Part shown: piece by piece, positions 23,275 through 34,100 of the stretch
Numbering within the stretch: position 1 is the stretch's first letter
Layout: every line of letters begins with the position of its first letter
Source: Sisyra terminalis
Lineage: Eukaryota > Arthropoda > Insecta > Neuroptera > Sisyridae
Direction of reading: 5' to 3'
NCBI GenBank assembly: GCA_958496175.1
Contig: OY292274.1
Coordinates: 65,916,630 to 65,980,629, forward strand
Length of the DNA: 64,000 nt
Notes under the pieces: generated by a model
Seen by the model: the letters and a program-made list of their open reading frames with translations, nothing else
Database searches by the model: none
Told to the model about the DNA's origin: nothing
Made by a program: the position numbers and the translations under genes

Positions 23275-24384
23275 TAGATAATGGAGAATAAATCCTTAAA
23301 TTTATTCATTTATTATAATATTTTGAACAGACTTACCTTGATGCCTTGGCACCTCGAACTTCAGTAGAATTAAACCGAACGTCATTTTTTTAAAATTTGT
23401 TATCATAAATCATATATCAACATCAGGAATATTATCAGACTTTGCCTTTATAAATCCTTTATCACACATAGCTAATTGGAATCAACTAACGACTCGTTTT
23501 TTAGCAATAAATTTTCAATATTATTGTCTAGTCACGTGTAATAGCTGTAAACGCTGTACTGTTATTAAATAGCTATAACATTATGACGTCACAACTATGG
23601 TGACCACTCATGGCGCGTTTATAGTCACGTGATTTTTTTTTTTAATTTTATCAATTTTTAATCGTTTATAATTATTTGAAAAAAAATTTTTTTAAGCTTT
23701 TTGCATTAAATATCAATATTATTAATAATAAAGTTTTAAGATACATGAAAAAAATCAATAATTTTTTTTTCAAAATCCCAATTTTATTAATATTTTTCGA
23801 ATATTATCGGTCTGATAATTGAGACATATCAACTGAAAATCAAATCAATCATTTGACAGAATTTGGATATAAACTACTGGAATTTCATAAATTATCTACG
23901 TTTTACAGGTTCAACGTCTTGCAACATTCCCAATTCAATTTATTGAGACTCCAATTGGAAATCAATACTAATTAAGGTATTTCTAAGCAATTTTCACTTC
24001 CATATGATGCGGAATAGATCAAAGCTGATCACTTTCGGTAATGAATTATTTTACCAATTAAAATTGAGCATTTCCTCGATTTTCCACGCCCTTAAACGGC
24101 CCATGATACATATGAGAAAAGTCACTAGGTTGGATTGATCAAATTTTTTCAACTAATGATTCACAATCAATAATGGTTATGACTTACGGAGAAAGGTTTG
24201 ATTTTTGCACCATATGGCTTCAGAAACGGGTTTGATTTGGAAATTGTTTATGTTTTAATAATAAATCTTCTATGGTCTATTAAATGTCTTAAGATTTTTT
24301 TCTCAAAAAGATTCTATAAACCTACACACATTATATTTGATATAACTTATTTTTAATCCAACTCATTAAATTTTATTGTTCTAC
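23275..24384. other. No gene recognised
   Basis: AT-rich. It includes the inverted match to the THAP-flanking sequence near 23577-23625 and runs of T and A to 23760. Nothing else could be supported. Confidence 0.4.
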
Positions 24385-24450
24385 TAGTTGATACCCGCGA
24401 CTTCGTCTGCGTAACGTTGATTTTAGATTAGCTGTTTGTCGTGGTATATA
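24385..24450 (-). mobile_element. Helitron 3'-end fragment
   Basis: CTAGTTGATACCCGCGACTT followed by CGTCTGCGTAACGTTGATTT matches the terminal hairpin region of the local Helitrons. The remainder is not clearly homologous, so only the end was annotated. Confidence 0.55.
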
Positions 24451-25202
24451 AAATTTTTTCTTTTATATTCTTAAAACCAATAAGAAAAACATTTTCATAC
24501 CTATAAACCACTATTGCACGCCTTTAAAAATATTCATTTTATAAAAGTACAGGATCCAACTGCGAAATTAGTACATGAATTATTTAATCAGTTTTTTTTT
24601 TTTTTGAGAAATGTAATTCCCCTGTAAGAAACTACAATTGATCAGGGTTTCATATTGTTTAGAAAAGTTATCATATAGTCTAGGATCCCGCTGCAGAAAA
24701 GTGTAGTGATCGAGTTTATGCTAAAAACCTAATTTTTACGCATATTTATCATCAGGAGAATAAATAACTAGTAGGTTGCCTATCAAAATGTGACCGCTAG
24801 TATTTTTAATTAAATTATTTTTAATTGATTTTTCGCAAAAATTTAATTGATTTGTTTTTAAAATAAAATATCGTCCACTTCACGGCAATATATATAAAGA
24901 CTTTAAAAAGTCAGGGTTGCCGTTGCGCATTTGACCGCACCTTTTCTCAGCCAGGTGTAAACAGGTATAATTTTGGGCCCTTTTTACGTTCATAACGTGC
25001 ATTTATGATTTATATATCAAATTAAAGCTAATTTTTTTCTCATTATAATGATATACGGTTGCCTAATTAAATCTGACCGCAAATAAGGGTTACTGGCTGC
25101 AATAAAATAAATAACTTCGCTTCAGATTGTATTAAAAAAAGTTTTAAGAGTACCACCGGAGACAAAAAATCAATAATTAAAATGGAATGAGATATTTTTG
25201 GA

Positions 25203-25511
25203 CGTCTGTTGATAATTGCTATTAATCAAAAAGTTGACATTGGGTACTGTCTGTCATTCCCTCCAGCACCACTACTTTCTGCACTATTCCACTGCCCAGG
25301 CGACATGAGGAAGACGGACAAGTCAACTCTAAGTAAACAATTGACAGCCAAAATTGCACCAGCTAATCCCGGACAAGTCGACGTAGAAATCATTGATGGT
25401 TTCTATTATTTATATCAAATTGGGTCTACTTTACCACAAACATTTGCAAAAGTAGCAGAATCGATGTTGATAAAACTTTGTTCAAAAAATACTCCGAAAG
25501 TACTTGAGTGA
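25203..25511 (+). pseudogene. Protein fragment inside the long-inverted-repeat element
   Basis: An open frame of about 100 aa reading RLLIIAINQKVDIGYCLSFP, then MRKTDKSTLSKQL, VDVEIIDGFYYLYQIGSTLP and TFAKVAESMLIKL, ending at TGA 25509-25511. The pattern (RLL-IAQ-VD, DG-M-KT-KS-L, IIDG, TFA) resembles a segment of large uncharacterised proteins that recur in many invertebrate genomes; this is recollection of a pattern, not a database match. There is no start codon context of its own (begins TTG in continuous frame). It may be cargo or the remnant of the element's own gene. Confidence 0.5.
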
Positions 25512-25532
25512 TTGAAAACACTAGCATCCGAC

Positions 25533-25590
25533 GCATGCGCAATGGCTTTAAAAAGTCAGCTATACGACTTTTTAAAGCCATTGCGCATGC
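25533..25590. repeat. Perfect 25-bp hairpin, 8-nt loop
   Basis: Arms GCATGCGCAATGGCTTTAAA... (25533-25557) and its exact complement (25566-25590). It sits in the centre of the TA-flanked element, just after the protein fragment. Possibly a nested foldback or a transcript-processing structure. Confidence 0.9.
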
Positions 25591-27415
25591 CAATCGCTGT
25601 CCTCGTCTGACTGGTTAAATCTGGCTAGCTCTCTTTCACTGTTTTTTAATATTTACCATATTTAGCAGCTAGCAACCCTTATTTGCGGCCAGATTTAATT
25701 AGGCAACCGTATATCATAATAATGAGAAAAAAATTAGCTTTAATTTGATATATAAATCATAAATGCACGTTATGAACGTAAAAAGGGCCCAAAATCATAC
25801 CTGTTTACATCTGGCTGCGAAGAGGTGCGGTCAAGTGCGCAACGGCAACCCTGACTTTTCAAAGTCTTTATACATATTGCCGTGAAGTGGACGATATTTT
25901 ATTTTAAAAACAAATCAATCAAATTTTTTGCCAAAATCGATAAAAAATAATTTAATTAAAAATACTAGCGGCCACATTTTGATAGGCAACCTAGTAGATA
26001 TTTATTCTCCTGATGATAAATATGCGTAAAAATTAGGTTTTTAGCATAAACTCGATCACTACACTTTTCTGCAGTGGGATCCTAGACTAATAGAAATTTT
26101 GAAAATAAATAAAGTCAATTTATCAAAAGGTTAGTGAAATGTTTCATAATTGTAGTTTTATCTGGCTACAGAATAAAAGAAAATATTCCAGGGGAATGAC
26201 ATTAAAAATATCATCTCTGAAGGGCTACAAAAGTTTATAGTTTAATAATAATATGGCTGATATGGTGATTTTGAAAAATGTAATTCCCCTGTCCAGGAAT
26301 CGGTATACCTAGTTAGGGATTTCATATTGTTTAGAGCGTTTAATGCGATAATGATCAAATGTTACTAAACTATTTCATAGTAACAGTTCTTCCTATATCG
26401 CTAAGAAAAAATCATTTAGATGTACAGAAATAAAATGTAATTCCCCTGCCAGATATTATTAGTGGTATGGTTAGGAATTTCATGTTGTTTAGAACGTTTA
26501 ATGCGATAATTTCAAGATTTTCAAACATTTTTTAACTGACCAAATGTTACTAAACTATTTCATAATAACAGTTCTTCCTGTATCGGTAAAAAAATCATTT
26601 AGATGAATAGAAATAAAATGTAATTCCCCTGCCATATATTATTAGTGGTATGGTTAGGGATTTTATATTGCTTAGAGATTTTTTCTTAATCTTTTCAAAT
26701 TTGGTAAATTTTTCATGCTTATAATTTTTTGTAACCACAGAAAAAAAATTTGTTCCAGGGGAATGACAAAAGTAAACAAGCAACATTGAAAGGCTTCAAA
26801 CCCAACAAATTGAATAATTTTGCAAGAAAATATATTAATTACAGTTAAGGCTTCAATTTTAACGTAAAATTTTGTAAATTTGCAAACATATCAACAAATT
26901 TATTCCTGTTAGTTTGGAAACATGTAATTCCCCTGTCAGAAATTGGCTTTGTTTGGCATCCGTATACAGTTACAGCCAATGTGCTCTGCTTAGATATCAG
27001 ATAATTGTCAAAAAAAGTCATTAAACTTCACTATTACTTAAGTAACAATAGCTAAAAAATAACGGTTATTTAATGGATATTTAAAATAACGGCAACAAAC
27101 GATCGCATAAGTAAGAAGTAAAAGTTTTATGCCAGGGGAATGACGGTCGATGGTTTTATCTGCTGATCGGTAAAATAAGGTCAATTTTTGCATAAGTACT
27201 TGCCCATTATCTAAAGCAGGTTTTATTTTATTATTTTATCCATAAATTGACATCATAAAAATGTCATTTACATGTTATGATCAGGGGAATTACACATACG
27301 TTATGAATATCTCTATACTTGTGGCAATAAGCGATTAGAGGTACGGCGGAATTTGAGTCATAAGAAGTTGGTATAGATTTCGAAATACTTTAATGAATAT
27401 CCAGGGGAATTACAT

Positions 27416-28120
27416 GGATTTATAGGATCAATATGAATAAAAAATTTGATCCTTTCTAAATATTTTCGATTTCACTTCACATTAGGTTTAATAAATTCAA
27501 TATTTTAAGTCAATTTTTGTGTTGCATCAAAGGACAGAGAGTTTAATTAAATTTAATGTAATTAATTTCGAAATTGAAATTTCGTTTTGATGTCATTTGC
27601 TTAATAATCTTTGCATCAAACTACGTTTGTTAACAATTAGAACGATTAATTAAATGGAAGTTATATAAGCTGATGGAATTTTGTCCAAAAATTTTGTATC
27701 AGTAGTCAATTTTCACCTGTGCGGTTCCGGTCTCATAAATCCGAGCGCAATCGTTTTCCGATTATTTTATGGATTAGGAATCCGACGAAAAGTACGTGAG
27801 ATTTGTGCGTTACGATTTCATTTTGAAATGTATTACATTCACAAATTTCAGAGAATAGAGTTAATGGAAATCCCCGAAGAAGTTTAAGTGACGGGAAAAA
27901 TTAAACTTTGGATTAAAGTTCTCGATTCACTGTTTTGAAATTTTGAATTTCGCGGCGCAAAAAATTATTAAAATGAAGTTAGGTGACTAACTTGCGATTT
28001 TCAATTATTGAAAATAAAGGAAATGTGTGGGATTGGTGAAAAATTGAAATTAAGATTTTCGAGAAAATTAAATATTTTGGTCAAAGTATAGAATAGACAA
28101 GTACCCGACTAGAATTTTTT
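27416..28120. other. No gene recognised
   Basis: An open frame at 27681-27887 has no recognisable domain. The sequence GTGCGGTTCCGGTCTCATAA near 27718 is locally GC-richer than its surroundings but was not identified. Confidence 0.35.
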
Positions 28121-28129
28121 CCTGATTAG

Positions 28130-28760
28130 CTTTGAAGTATTATATGGACCTTATCAGGTTAAAACAAGGGTTTCCTCATTAGTACTAACCTGACGAGGGC
28201 CACATGAGGATGGCATCGGGATAGCCTGATTAAAACAGAAATTTCTTTCTCATCAGGTTATCCTGATGAGGTCCATCTAAGGAATTTGAGGGGATCGCCT
28301 TATTAAAAACAAAATTATTTGTTCTCGGGTTTTCCACATTAGGATAGCATCAGGAAAACCTCATTGAAAAATAATCAATTACCCATCAGGTTATCCTCAC
28401 CGGGCTCATATCAGGATTCTTTCAGGCTGACCTTATTGAACACAAAATAATATTCTATTCGGTAATCATGATCAGGCTCATATAAGGAAATTTTCAGGAT
28501 TGCATTATTGAAAAAAACACTATTTCTCATCAGGTTATCCTAATCAGGTTCATATAGGGATATCTCAGGATGGCATTACTGAGAATATTCGATTTCTCAT
28601 CGGGACATCCTGATAAGGCTCATATGAGGACCATTTCAGGCTGACCTAATTAAATACAAAATCATTCTCTATCGGGTTATACTGATCAGGTCCCTGTAAG
28701 GAATTTTTCAGGCTGGCATTATTGAAAAAATCCACTTTTTTCTCAGGTTATCCTGATCAG
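28130..28760. repeat. Divergent tandem repeat, period about 70 bp
   Basis: The consensus CATCAGGTTATCCTGATCAG, then CATATAAGGAATTTTCAGG and GCATTATTGAAAAA recurs near 28255, 28325, 28385, 28459, 28529, 28598, 28671 and 28740, with more degraded units to about 28130. Spacing is 60-74 bp. Units are 20-35 per cent divergent by eye. The core ATCCTGATCAGGTT is itself partly palindromic. Confidence 0.85.
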
Positions 28761-28765
28761 AAAAT

Positions 28766-29031
28766 CACAAAATAATCACGGATTGACCTCAATCTTTATA
28801 TGTCGTGCCTTTGTCTTTTTGCGATGTGGTTATGGAGGGGGGGGGGTGTTCCCAAATTTCTTTACCTTCACCGAATCCTTCGTAAGCAACCCGAAAAGGA
28901 TTCGGTGAAGGATTACGAAGGATTCGGTGAAAGTAAAGAAATTTGGGAACACCCCCCCCCCCTCCATAACCACATCGCAAAAAGACAAAGGCACGACATA
29001 TAAATTGAGGTCAATCCGTGATTATTTTGTG
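28766..29031. mobile_element. Near-perfect 266-bp palindrome (foldback element)
   Basis: CACAAAATAATCACGGATTG at 28766 is mirrored by CAATCCGTGATTATTTTGTG ending at 29031. The arms, about 125 bp each, include a run of about ten G on one side and ten C on the other and meet near 28898 around repeats of GGATTCGGTGA. No target duplication was clear. Open frames on both strands here are mirror images caused by the palindrome. Confidence 0.9.
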
Positions 29032-29085
29032 AATCATCACATAGCAGTTACGGAGGGATCCAGACTACTTGAGGACCACTGATGA

Positions 29086-29190
29086 AGATTGCTTGGCAAT
29101 CGAAATACGTAATCTGGGTAATACGTCACAAATATTTTTGTTTGAACTTCTGTTCAAATTTATGTTGGTGGTATGATTTTTTATATATTA
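29086..29190 (+). repeat. Dispersed hairpin repeat (copy R2)
   Basis: GAAGATTGCTTGGCAATCGA and following sequence match copy R1 at 9684-9785 almost base for base. Upstream CACTGATGAAG completes a CTGATGA-hairpin-GAAA arrangement. Confidence 0.65.
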
Positions 29191-29211
29191 TTATATTAAG
29201 TTTATATATTA

Positions 29212-30239
29212 CTAGCTGATCTCCGCGACTTCGTCTGCGTAACGTAAATAGATATGTTGGAAATAGATAGAAAGCGTGGAAGGAAATTCGAATATTTTAT
29301 TTATTTTCAATAACAATAATTGATTTTCAAATTTTTCTAAATACCGAAGAAAATTTGGTTTGGAAGATTTTATTTTTTGATTGATAATGAAATATATGAC
29401 AAAAAATTGCTCTCTTAATGTTTTTCAGCAGAATAAATAATTGCTCCAGGTCACAATCATTGGTTCATAAAAATTAGATTTTAAAAAAATTTGATTGTTG
29501 AAAAACAAACAAAAATTAAAAACTGCCTCTTTGGTATTTGGTATAAGTACCTACTTCCTAAACTTTCATACTAATTAAGTGAAATGAAGTTATTTAAAAT
29601 ATTGTTATTAAAATGACATAACAAAAACAGACACTTATTATTGATTCATTATTTATTTATTTTTAACACTTATTAAATTCAAAATTTTGATTGTTGATTA
29701 ACTCTACATTTTCTCATACAAACTTAGTGACCTCTTTTACTCTTTTAGGGTAGAAATTTTCAAAAAAAAGCCATTACGCTATTAACATCAACTATGTGTT
29801 TTGTATATATAAAGGTTTATGTTTCAAAGAGGCAATTTTTTTAAATTTAAATTGAATTTACTGTGCTTTTTATCAGTTTAACTAAAAATATTTTTACAGA
29901 TTATTTTCTAACTTTAAATTACCTTTCCAATGATATATAACTTACCTGTCTAGTGTAAAAATTTATGTTTTCATCCCTAAGGAATACCTTCCCTTATTAT
30001 TTTTTTGGAATGATAAGTAGCCTATAGTCTGTGGAATGTTGTGTTGTATCTTAATACCAAATTTCATTAAATTCGGTTGTTCCTTTCGTTAGTTAAATCG
30101 GGACACACAGACAGACAGACAAAAATTTTAAAAATGTTAAATTTGGAATAAGGGCCTCTTGAAACAAATATTTACCCTAAAATTGGGTTCAAAATCCAAA
30201 TGTACAGACAGACGTAAGAATTTTATATATTAGTATAGA
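29212..30239 (-). mobile_element. Helitron-like element H5, inserted in a 21-bp minisatellite
   Basis: Plus-strand ends A|CTAGCTGATCTCCGCGACTT and TTAGTATAGA|T give 5'-TC and 3'-CTAG on the minus strand. The 5' part has CAGACAGACAGACAAAAATT and TGTACAGACAGACG words. Both flanks are TATATTATTATATTAA minisatellite units, so it landed within that array. Its 5' end differs from H1-H4. Confidence 0.82.
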
Positions 30240-30410
30240 TTATATTAAATTTGTATATTATTATATTAAATTAGTATATTATTATATTAAATTTGTATAT
30301 TATTATATTAAATTTGTATATTATTATATTAAATTTGTATATTATTATATTAAATTTGTATATTATTATATCAAATTTGTATATTATTATGTTAAATTAT
30401 ACTACATAAA
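30240..30410. repeat. 21-bp minisatellite
   Basis: About eight tandem copies of TATATTATTATATTAAATTTG with single-base changes. Similar sequence continues on the other side of Helitron H5 (29185-29211). Confidence 0.93.
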
Positions 30411-31370
30411 TTGGACTGCAATATATTTTATATATTGTATGTACAAAATTTTGTGTTTTAATTTCATATTAAAAATAAACGGTATTATTTTCCGGTCCCC
30501 CCAATATTAATACATCGTGGCCAATTCGATCACTTCTTCATTCACCATGTAATTCCTCTGGCTACATACTTTTCCTCAACTAAAAACTTTAGTTTTTTTA
30601 GGTCAATTGATCTCAATGCAACCTAATCGAATTATTTCACCAAATGACAGAGAATTGAGAAAGTTTGCAAATTGTCACTTATTTTTTTTTAAGAGAATAG
30701 ATAAGTTGGCGAAGAATTTAGTGTTGCAAATTTGTAATGCTAATCAATGTGACAAAGTCACACCCACGCCATGTTATGGAAAAGATCAACGACTTTGGGA
30801 AAAAAGAAAAACGTTTTTTACACATATTATCTATACAAATAAGCCAACTGTTTAATTGGATGTGAAGACATTGAAACCCTGAAGAAATTCAATTCAAGTA
30901 AATGTTTTAATTTCTAAATGTTTAAGGTCATTATTAATGAAGTGCACGAATTGTGCGAAGAAATCGACCAAGTCGCCCGGTTATAGTCAAATCTCGTACG
31001 AATGGTACAATCCCACGCCCTCAATGCTATCTACATATATAACATACTGATACCTACTACTGCGGAGTAGTAAAATTTTGAAAGTAATTTAATTTCGATA
31101 TTATAAATATTAATCATTTGCTTTAGCTAAAACTATTCCAATTTTGGTATTTATTTAAATAATAAATGAGAAAAATTGACGAAATTCAATACAAATCAGG
31201 AATCTAATGCAATAAATTTTACGGATAATGCACATATAGTTCTTTTAATAACGATTTTACATAATAGTAATAAAATTTAAATTATTTACAATTATACATA
31301 ATCAGCTATTCTAATTAAATTAAAGAGTTTTGCTTCTAGTTATTGCAAAGTACTTCAGAGAACTATATTA
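30411..31370. other. No gene recognised
   Basis: An open frame at 30607-30855 has no recognisable domain. One CATGTAATTCCTCTGGC box near 30548 resembles the 24-27 kb boxes. The rest is AT-rich. Confidence 0.35.
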
Positions 31371-31610
31371 GTCTGGGCCAAAAAAATCGACTATTTTTTT
31401 TTGAAGAGTATAGCAAAAATATTGTTGAAGGTAACAAAAAAATATCGGGAAGGATTGAGCCCTTATGATTAATATTAAGAGGTCTATCATCTCTAATTTC
31501 GATTTTTAATTTGTGCTTTCATTTTTGTGTCAATGCTGTCAAACTATCAAGGTACAAAAATTCATTTTCACATATATTTAAAGAAAATTAAATTCCCTAC
31601 AAAAAACGTT
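31371..31610. mobile_element. Foldback element B2, left-arm fragment
   Basis: After TA it starts GTCTGGGCCAAAAAAATCG and follows family B through the palindrome box region (CTTATGATTAATATTAAG, degraded) to ATTAAATTCCCTACAAAA. It stops where sequence becomes unrelated near 31610. Confidence 0.8.
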
Positions 31611-31762
31611 TTCGGGTTGTTAAGAAATTCTAGAATTTCTAAGATTCAACAGGTTGAAAACAATTCGTAAACCGTGAAATTCGTAATCCAAATCAATTAG
31701 TCTTAGAATAACCACCTTAACCACCTGTTCACAAGTAACCGTATATAATATTATATATATTA

Positions 31763-33026
31763 GATTGGGCCAAAAAATCAATATTTTCAAGGTATAATAT
31801 TGTATAAATAATATGGTAAAATATTGTTCAAGGTATCAAAAAAAAAAAAAAAAAATATCGGGAAAGTTTGAGCCTTTAATATTAATATTAAGAGGTCTAT
31901 CACCTTTAATTTCGATTTTTAATTTGTGCTTTCATTTTTGCGTCAATGCTGTCAAATTATTAAGGTAAAAAAAATCATCTGCACATATTTTTATATAAAA
32001 ATAAATTCCCTACAAAAATTTTTCCAGGACACGCCGTTTCCGAATAATCAAGCTTCAGACATTGATATAATTTTTAGATTTATCTTCTTTATTTTGGAAT
32101 TTTGTAACTAACGAACAAATAAATATATAGAAATGAACATTATAGATTCTCGAAAGGAATTTAATGCTCTACAAAAAAGGTCTCTTAACGTTTTTACATA
32201 AAATCACTTTTTCAAAATTGGTTCAACAAAGAAAAAAAATAATAATTTAATTTTTCCTTCAACTTTAATTGTGAATAACTTTTGAAAAAGTGATTTTATG
32301 TAAAATTGTTAAGATGACTTTTTTGTAGAGCATTAACGACTATTTTTTTTAAAGTATATGGAAAATATGGTTCATAGTGACAAAAAAAAATATCGGGAAG
32401 GTTTGAGCCCTTAATATTAATATTAAGAGGTCTATCATCTGTAATTTCGATTTTTAATTTGTGCTTTCATTTTTGCGTCAATGCTGTCAAACTATCAAAG
32501 TAAAAAAATTCATCTGCACATATATTTATAGAAAATTAAATTCCCTACAAAAACGGTGTCTTTGAAAATTTTTGCCAGACATGCCGTTTCCGAATAATCA
32601 AGCTTCAGACATTGATATAATTTTTAGATTTATTTTCCTTATTTTGGAATTTTGTAACTAACGTACAAATAAATATATAAAAATTTGCAATATAAAATCT
32701 TGAAGGGAATTAAATGTTGTACAAAAATAGTCTCTTAAAGTTTTTACATAAAATCACTTTTTCAAAACTGGTTCAACAACGTAAAAAACAATAATTTAAT
32801 TTTTCCTTCAACTTTAATTGTGAATTACTTTTGAAAAAGTGATTTTATGTAAAAACGTTAAGAGACTTTTTTTGTACAACATTAAATTCCCTTCAAGAAT
32901 TTATATTGCAAATTTCTATACATTTATTTGTGCGTTAGTTACAATATTCCAAAATAAAAAGAAGATAAATCTAAAAATGATATCAGTGTTTAAAGCTTGA
33001 TTATTCAGAAACGGCGTCGTGTCTGG
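31763..33026. mobile_element. Foldback element B3 with two successive left arms, right end missing
   Basis: After TA it starts GATTGGGCCAAAAAA. A first arm (to about 32335) turns back in a stem around AATTTAATGCTCTACAAAA and TTTTTGTAGAGCATTAA. Then a second left-arm copy starts at CGACTATTTTTTTTAA (near 32337), with its own palindrome box at 32410-32427 and a second stem to about 33026, where GAAACGGCGTCGTGTCTGG ends the match. The same double-arm layout is seen in complete copy B4. Confidence 0.8.
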
Positions 33027-33389
33027 ACTCAAATGCTTCCAAATTGATAAAAAAAAAACATAAAAATTTGACCTCTTCACATTAACTTTAAAATAGTCCG
33101 TTTTCCAACTTAAGTTTCTTATGGAAATAACGTGGGAAACATTTAATTCTTTCTTAAGAATTCCATAAGTCAACGCCAAATAGATCGAAAGCAACTAATC
33201 AAGTTATGTTTATTGTAAATTTAACGCTCTACAAAAAAGAGCTCTTATGATCTTTCGCTAAAACCATTGGCTTATTTATTGGCTTAAGAATGCGGTACTA
33301 ATGGTCAATGAAAATATAATACATTTTTAACTGAGCAATGGAAACATGGTAGAGTTGGTTACATAGCTAATATTGAACCAGATGACAAT
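33027..33389. other. No gene recognised
   Basis: It includes one more CTCTACAAAAAAGAGCTCTT word at 33228, possibly a decayed foldback arm. No ORF was supported. Confidence 0.35.
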
Positions 33390-33632
33390 AGCCAAGTTCC
33401 GCAGCGCACGCGATAAAAGAATTTATTTTTTTGCTAATTTTTTCAGACCTTGGGTTACATTATTGGAGTTTTAGTATGGCTCCCTAATTTTTTTGAAAAT
33501 TGAATATAGCCTATGTTCACCGGAAATAGTGTAGCTTCCCAACAGTGAAAGAATTTTTCAAATCGGTCAAGTAGTTTCGGAGCCTATTCAAAGCAAACAA
33601 ACAATCAAATCTTTCCTCTTTATAATAATAGA
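33390..33632 (-). mobile_element. Helitron 5'-end fragment
   Basis: The sequence from GCAGCGCACGCGATAAAAG to CCTCTTTATAATAATAGA matches the 5' ends of H1, H3 and H4 in reverse orientation (also 23056-23274). It ends at the usual TC terminus (as GA on plus). Confidence 0.8.
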
Positions 33633-34100
33633 CTAGCCGAACTCAGCAAACATTGCCGGCCTAAAGTTGTAAATAAATAAATTTAATTTAGGAAAAAGAA
33701 GCTGGTGAATTATTAGAATCACTTCCCTTATCCATCCGCAGCATCCCTCGCTGTACCAATTATAATTTACCTTCAAGATATAAATTTATCAATTAAGTTT
33801 TGAGAAAATTTGCTCTACCTCTAAAAATCACTGCACTATTACATGATAACATGATTACAAGATTACATGATAACAATGAAGTATTGATAGTCAGCAGTTA
33901 TTGTATTGGCCGTTGAAAAAAGCCGTTTTCTTGCGGTTGCAGGTATGGTACTGACGTAAGAAAAAAATAAAAATAGTCTTTAAAGCAGATTGTATATCGT
34001 GACAAAATTTGAGCTAAATCGATGCAAAACTTTTTAAGTCTTTGGAATCTACACAAACCAACATAAAATTTTTGTATGTGTAAATAAAAAATGGATTATT
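33633..34100 (-). mobile_element. Probable second Helitron-type end, abutting the previous fragment
   Basis: It begins CTAGCCGAACTCAGCAAACATT and contains GCCGGCC and an AAATCGATGCAAAACTTTTT phrase of the kind seen in short insect Helitrons. The other terminus was not found. Direct abutment on a GA terminus suggests one Helitron landed beside or into another. Confidence 0.45.

Larger units (their letters stand above)
24678..26087. mobile_element. TA-flanked element with long (about 450 bp) terminal inverted repeats
   Basis: Left end GTCTAGGATCCCGCTGCAG after TA; right end CTGCAGTGGGATCCTAGAC before TA. The arms (about 24678-25130 and 25640-26087) are inverted copies with few changes, including GTCAGGGTTGCCGTTGCGCA on one side and its inverse on the other. 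The central 500 bp holds a protein-coding fragment and a 25-bp perfect hairpin. TA duplication and long inverted repeats suggest a Tc1/mariner-like or unclassified DNA transposon. Confidence 0.88.
24611..27415. repeat. Cluster of CAGGGGAATKACAT boxes, partly tandem (unit about 180 bp)
   Basis: The box, in either orientation, occurs at 24611, 26189, 26278, 26435, 26618, 26756, 26922, 27133, 27282 and 27402 (starts; some with 1-2 changes). Between 26278 and about 26700, two to three units of about 156-183 bp repeat in tandem, with shared words GTTTAGAACGTTTAATGCGA and TAACAGTTCTTCCT. The first unit, at 24611, is split from the rest by the 1.4-kb element at 24678-26087. No coding region was seen. 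Confidence 0.8.

Noticed and set aside
27681..27887. 68-codon open frame with no neighbours
   Set aside because: No recognisable motif, and length is within chance expectation for this composition.
28789..29003. Matching open frames on both strands at the palindrome
   Set aside because: Both are the same palindromic DNA read from each side, and the poly-Gly stretch comes from the G run.
29082..29130. Possible hammerhead ribozyme (CTGATGA, hairpin, GAAA)
   Set aside because: The core words and helix II fit, but the sequence after GAAA does not pair properly with a GUC-type cleavage site downstream, and no helix I partner exists on both sides. A covariance-model search would settle it; only a full three-helix hit would support it.
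30607..30855. 82-codon open frame with several Cys
   Set aside because: No domain pattern was recognised and no splice context was found.
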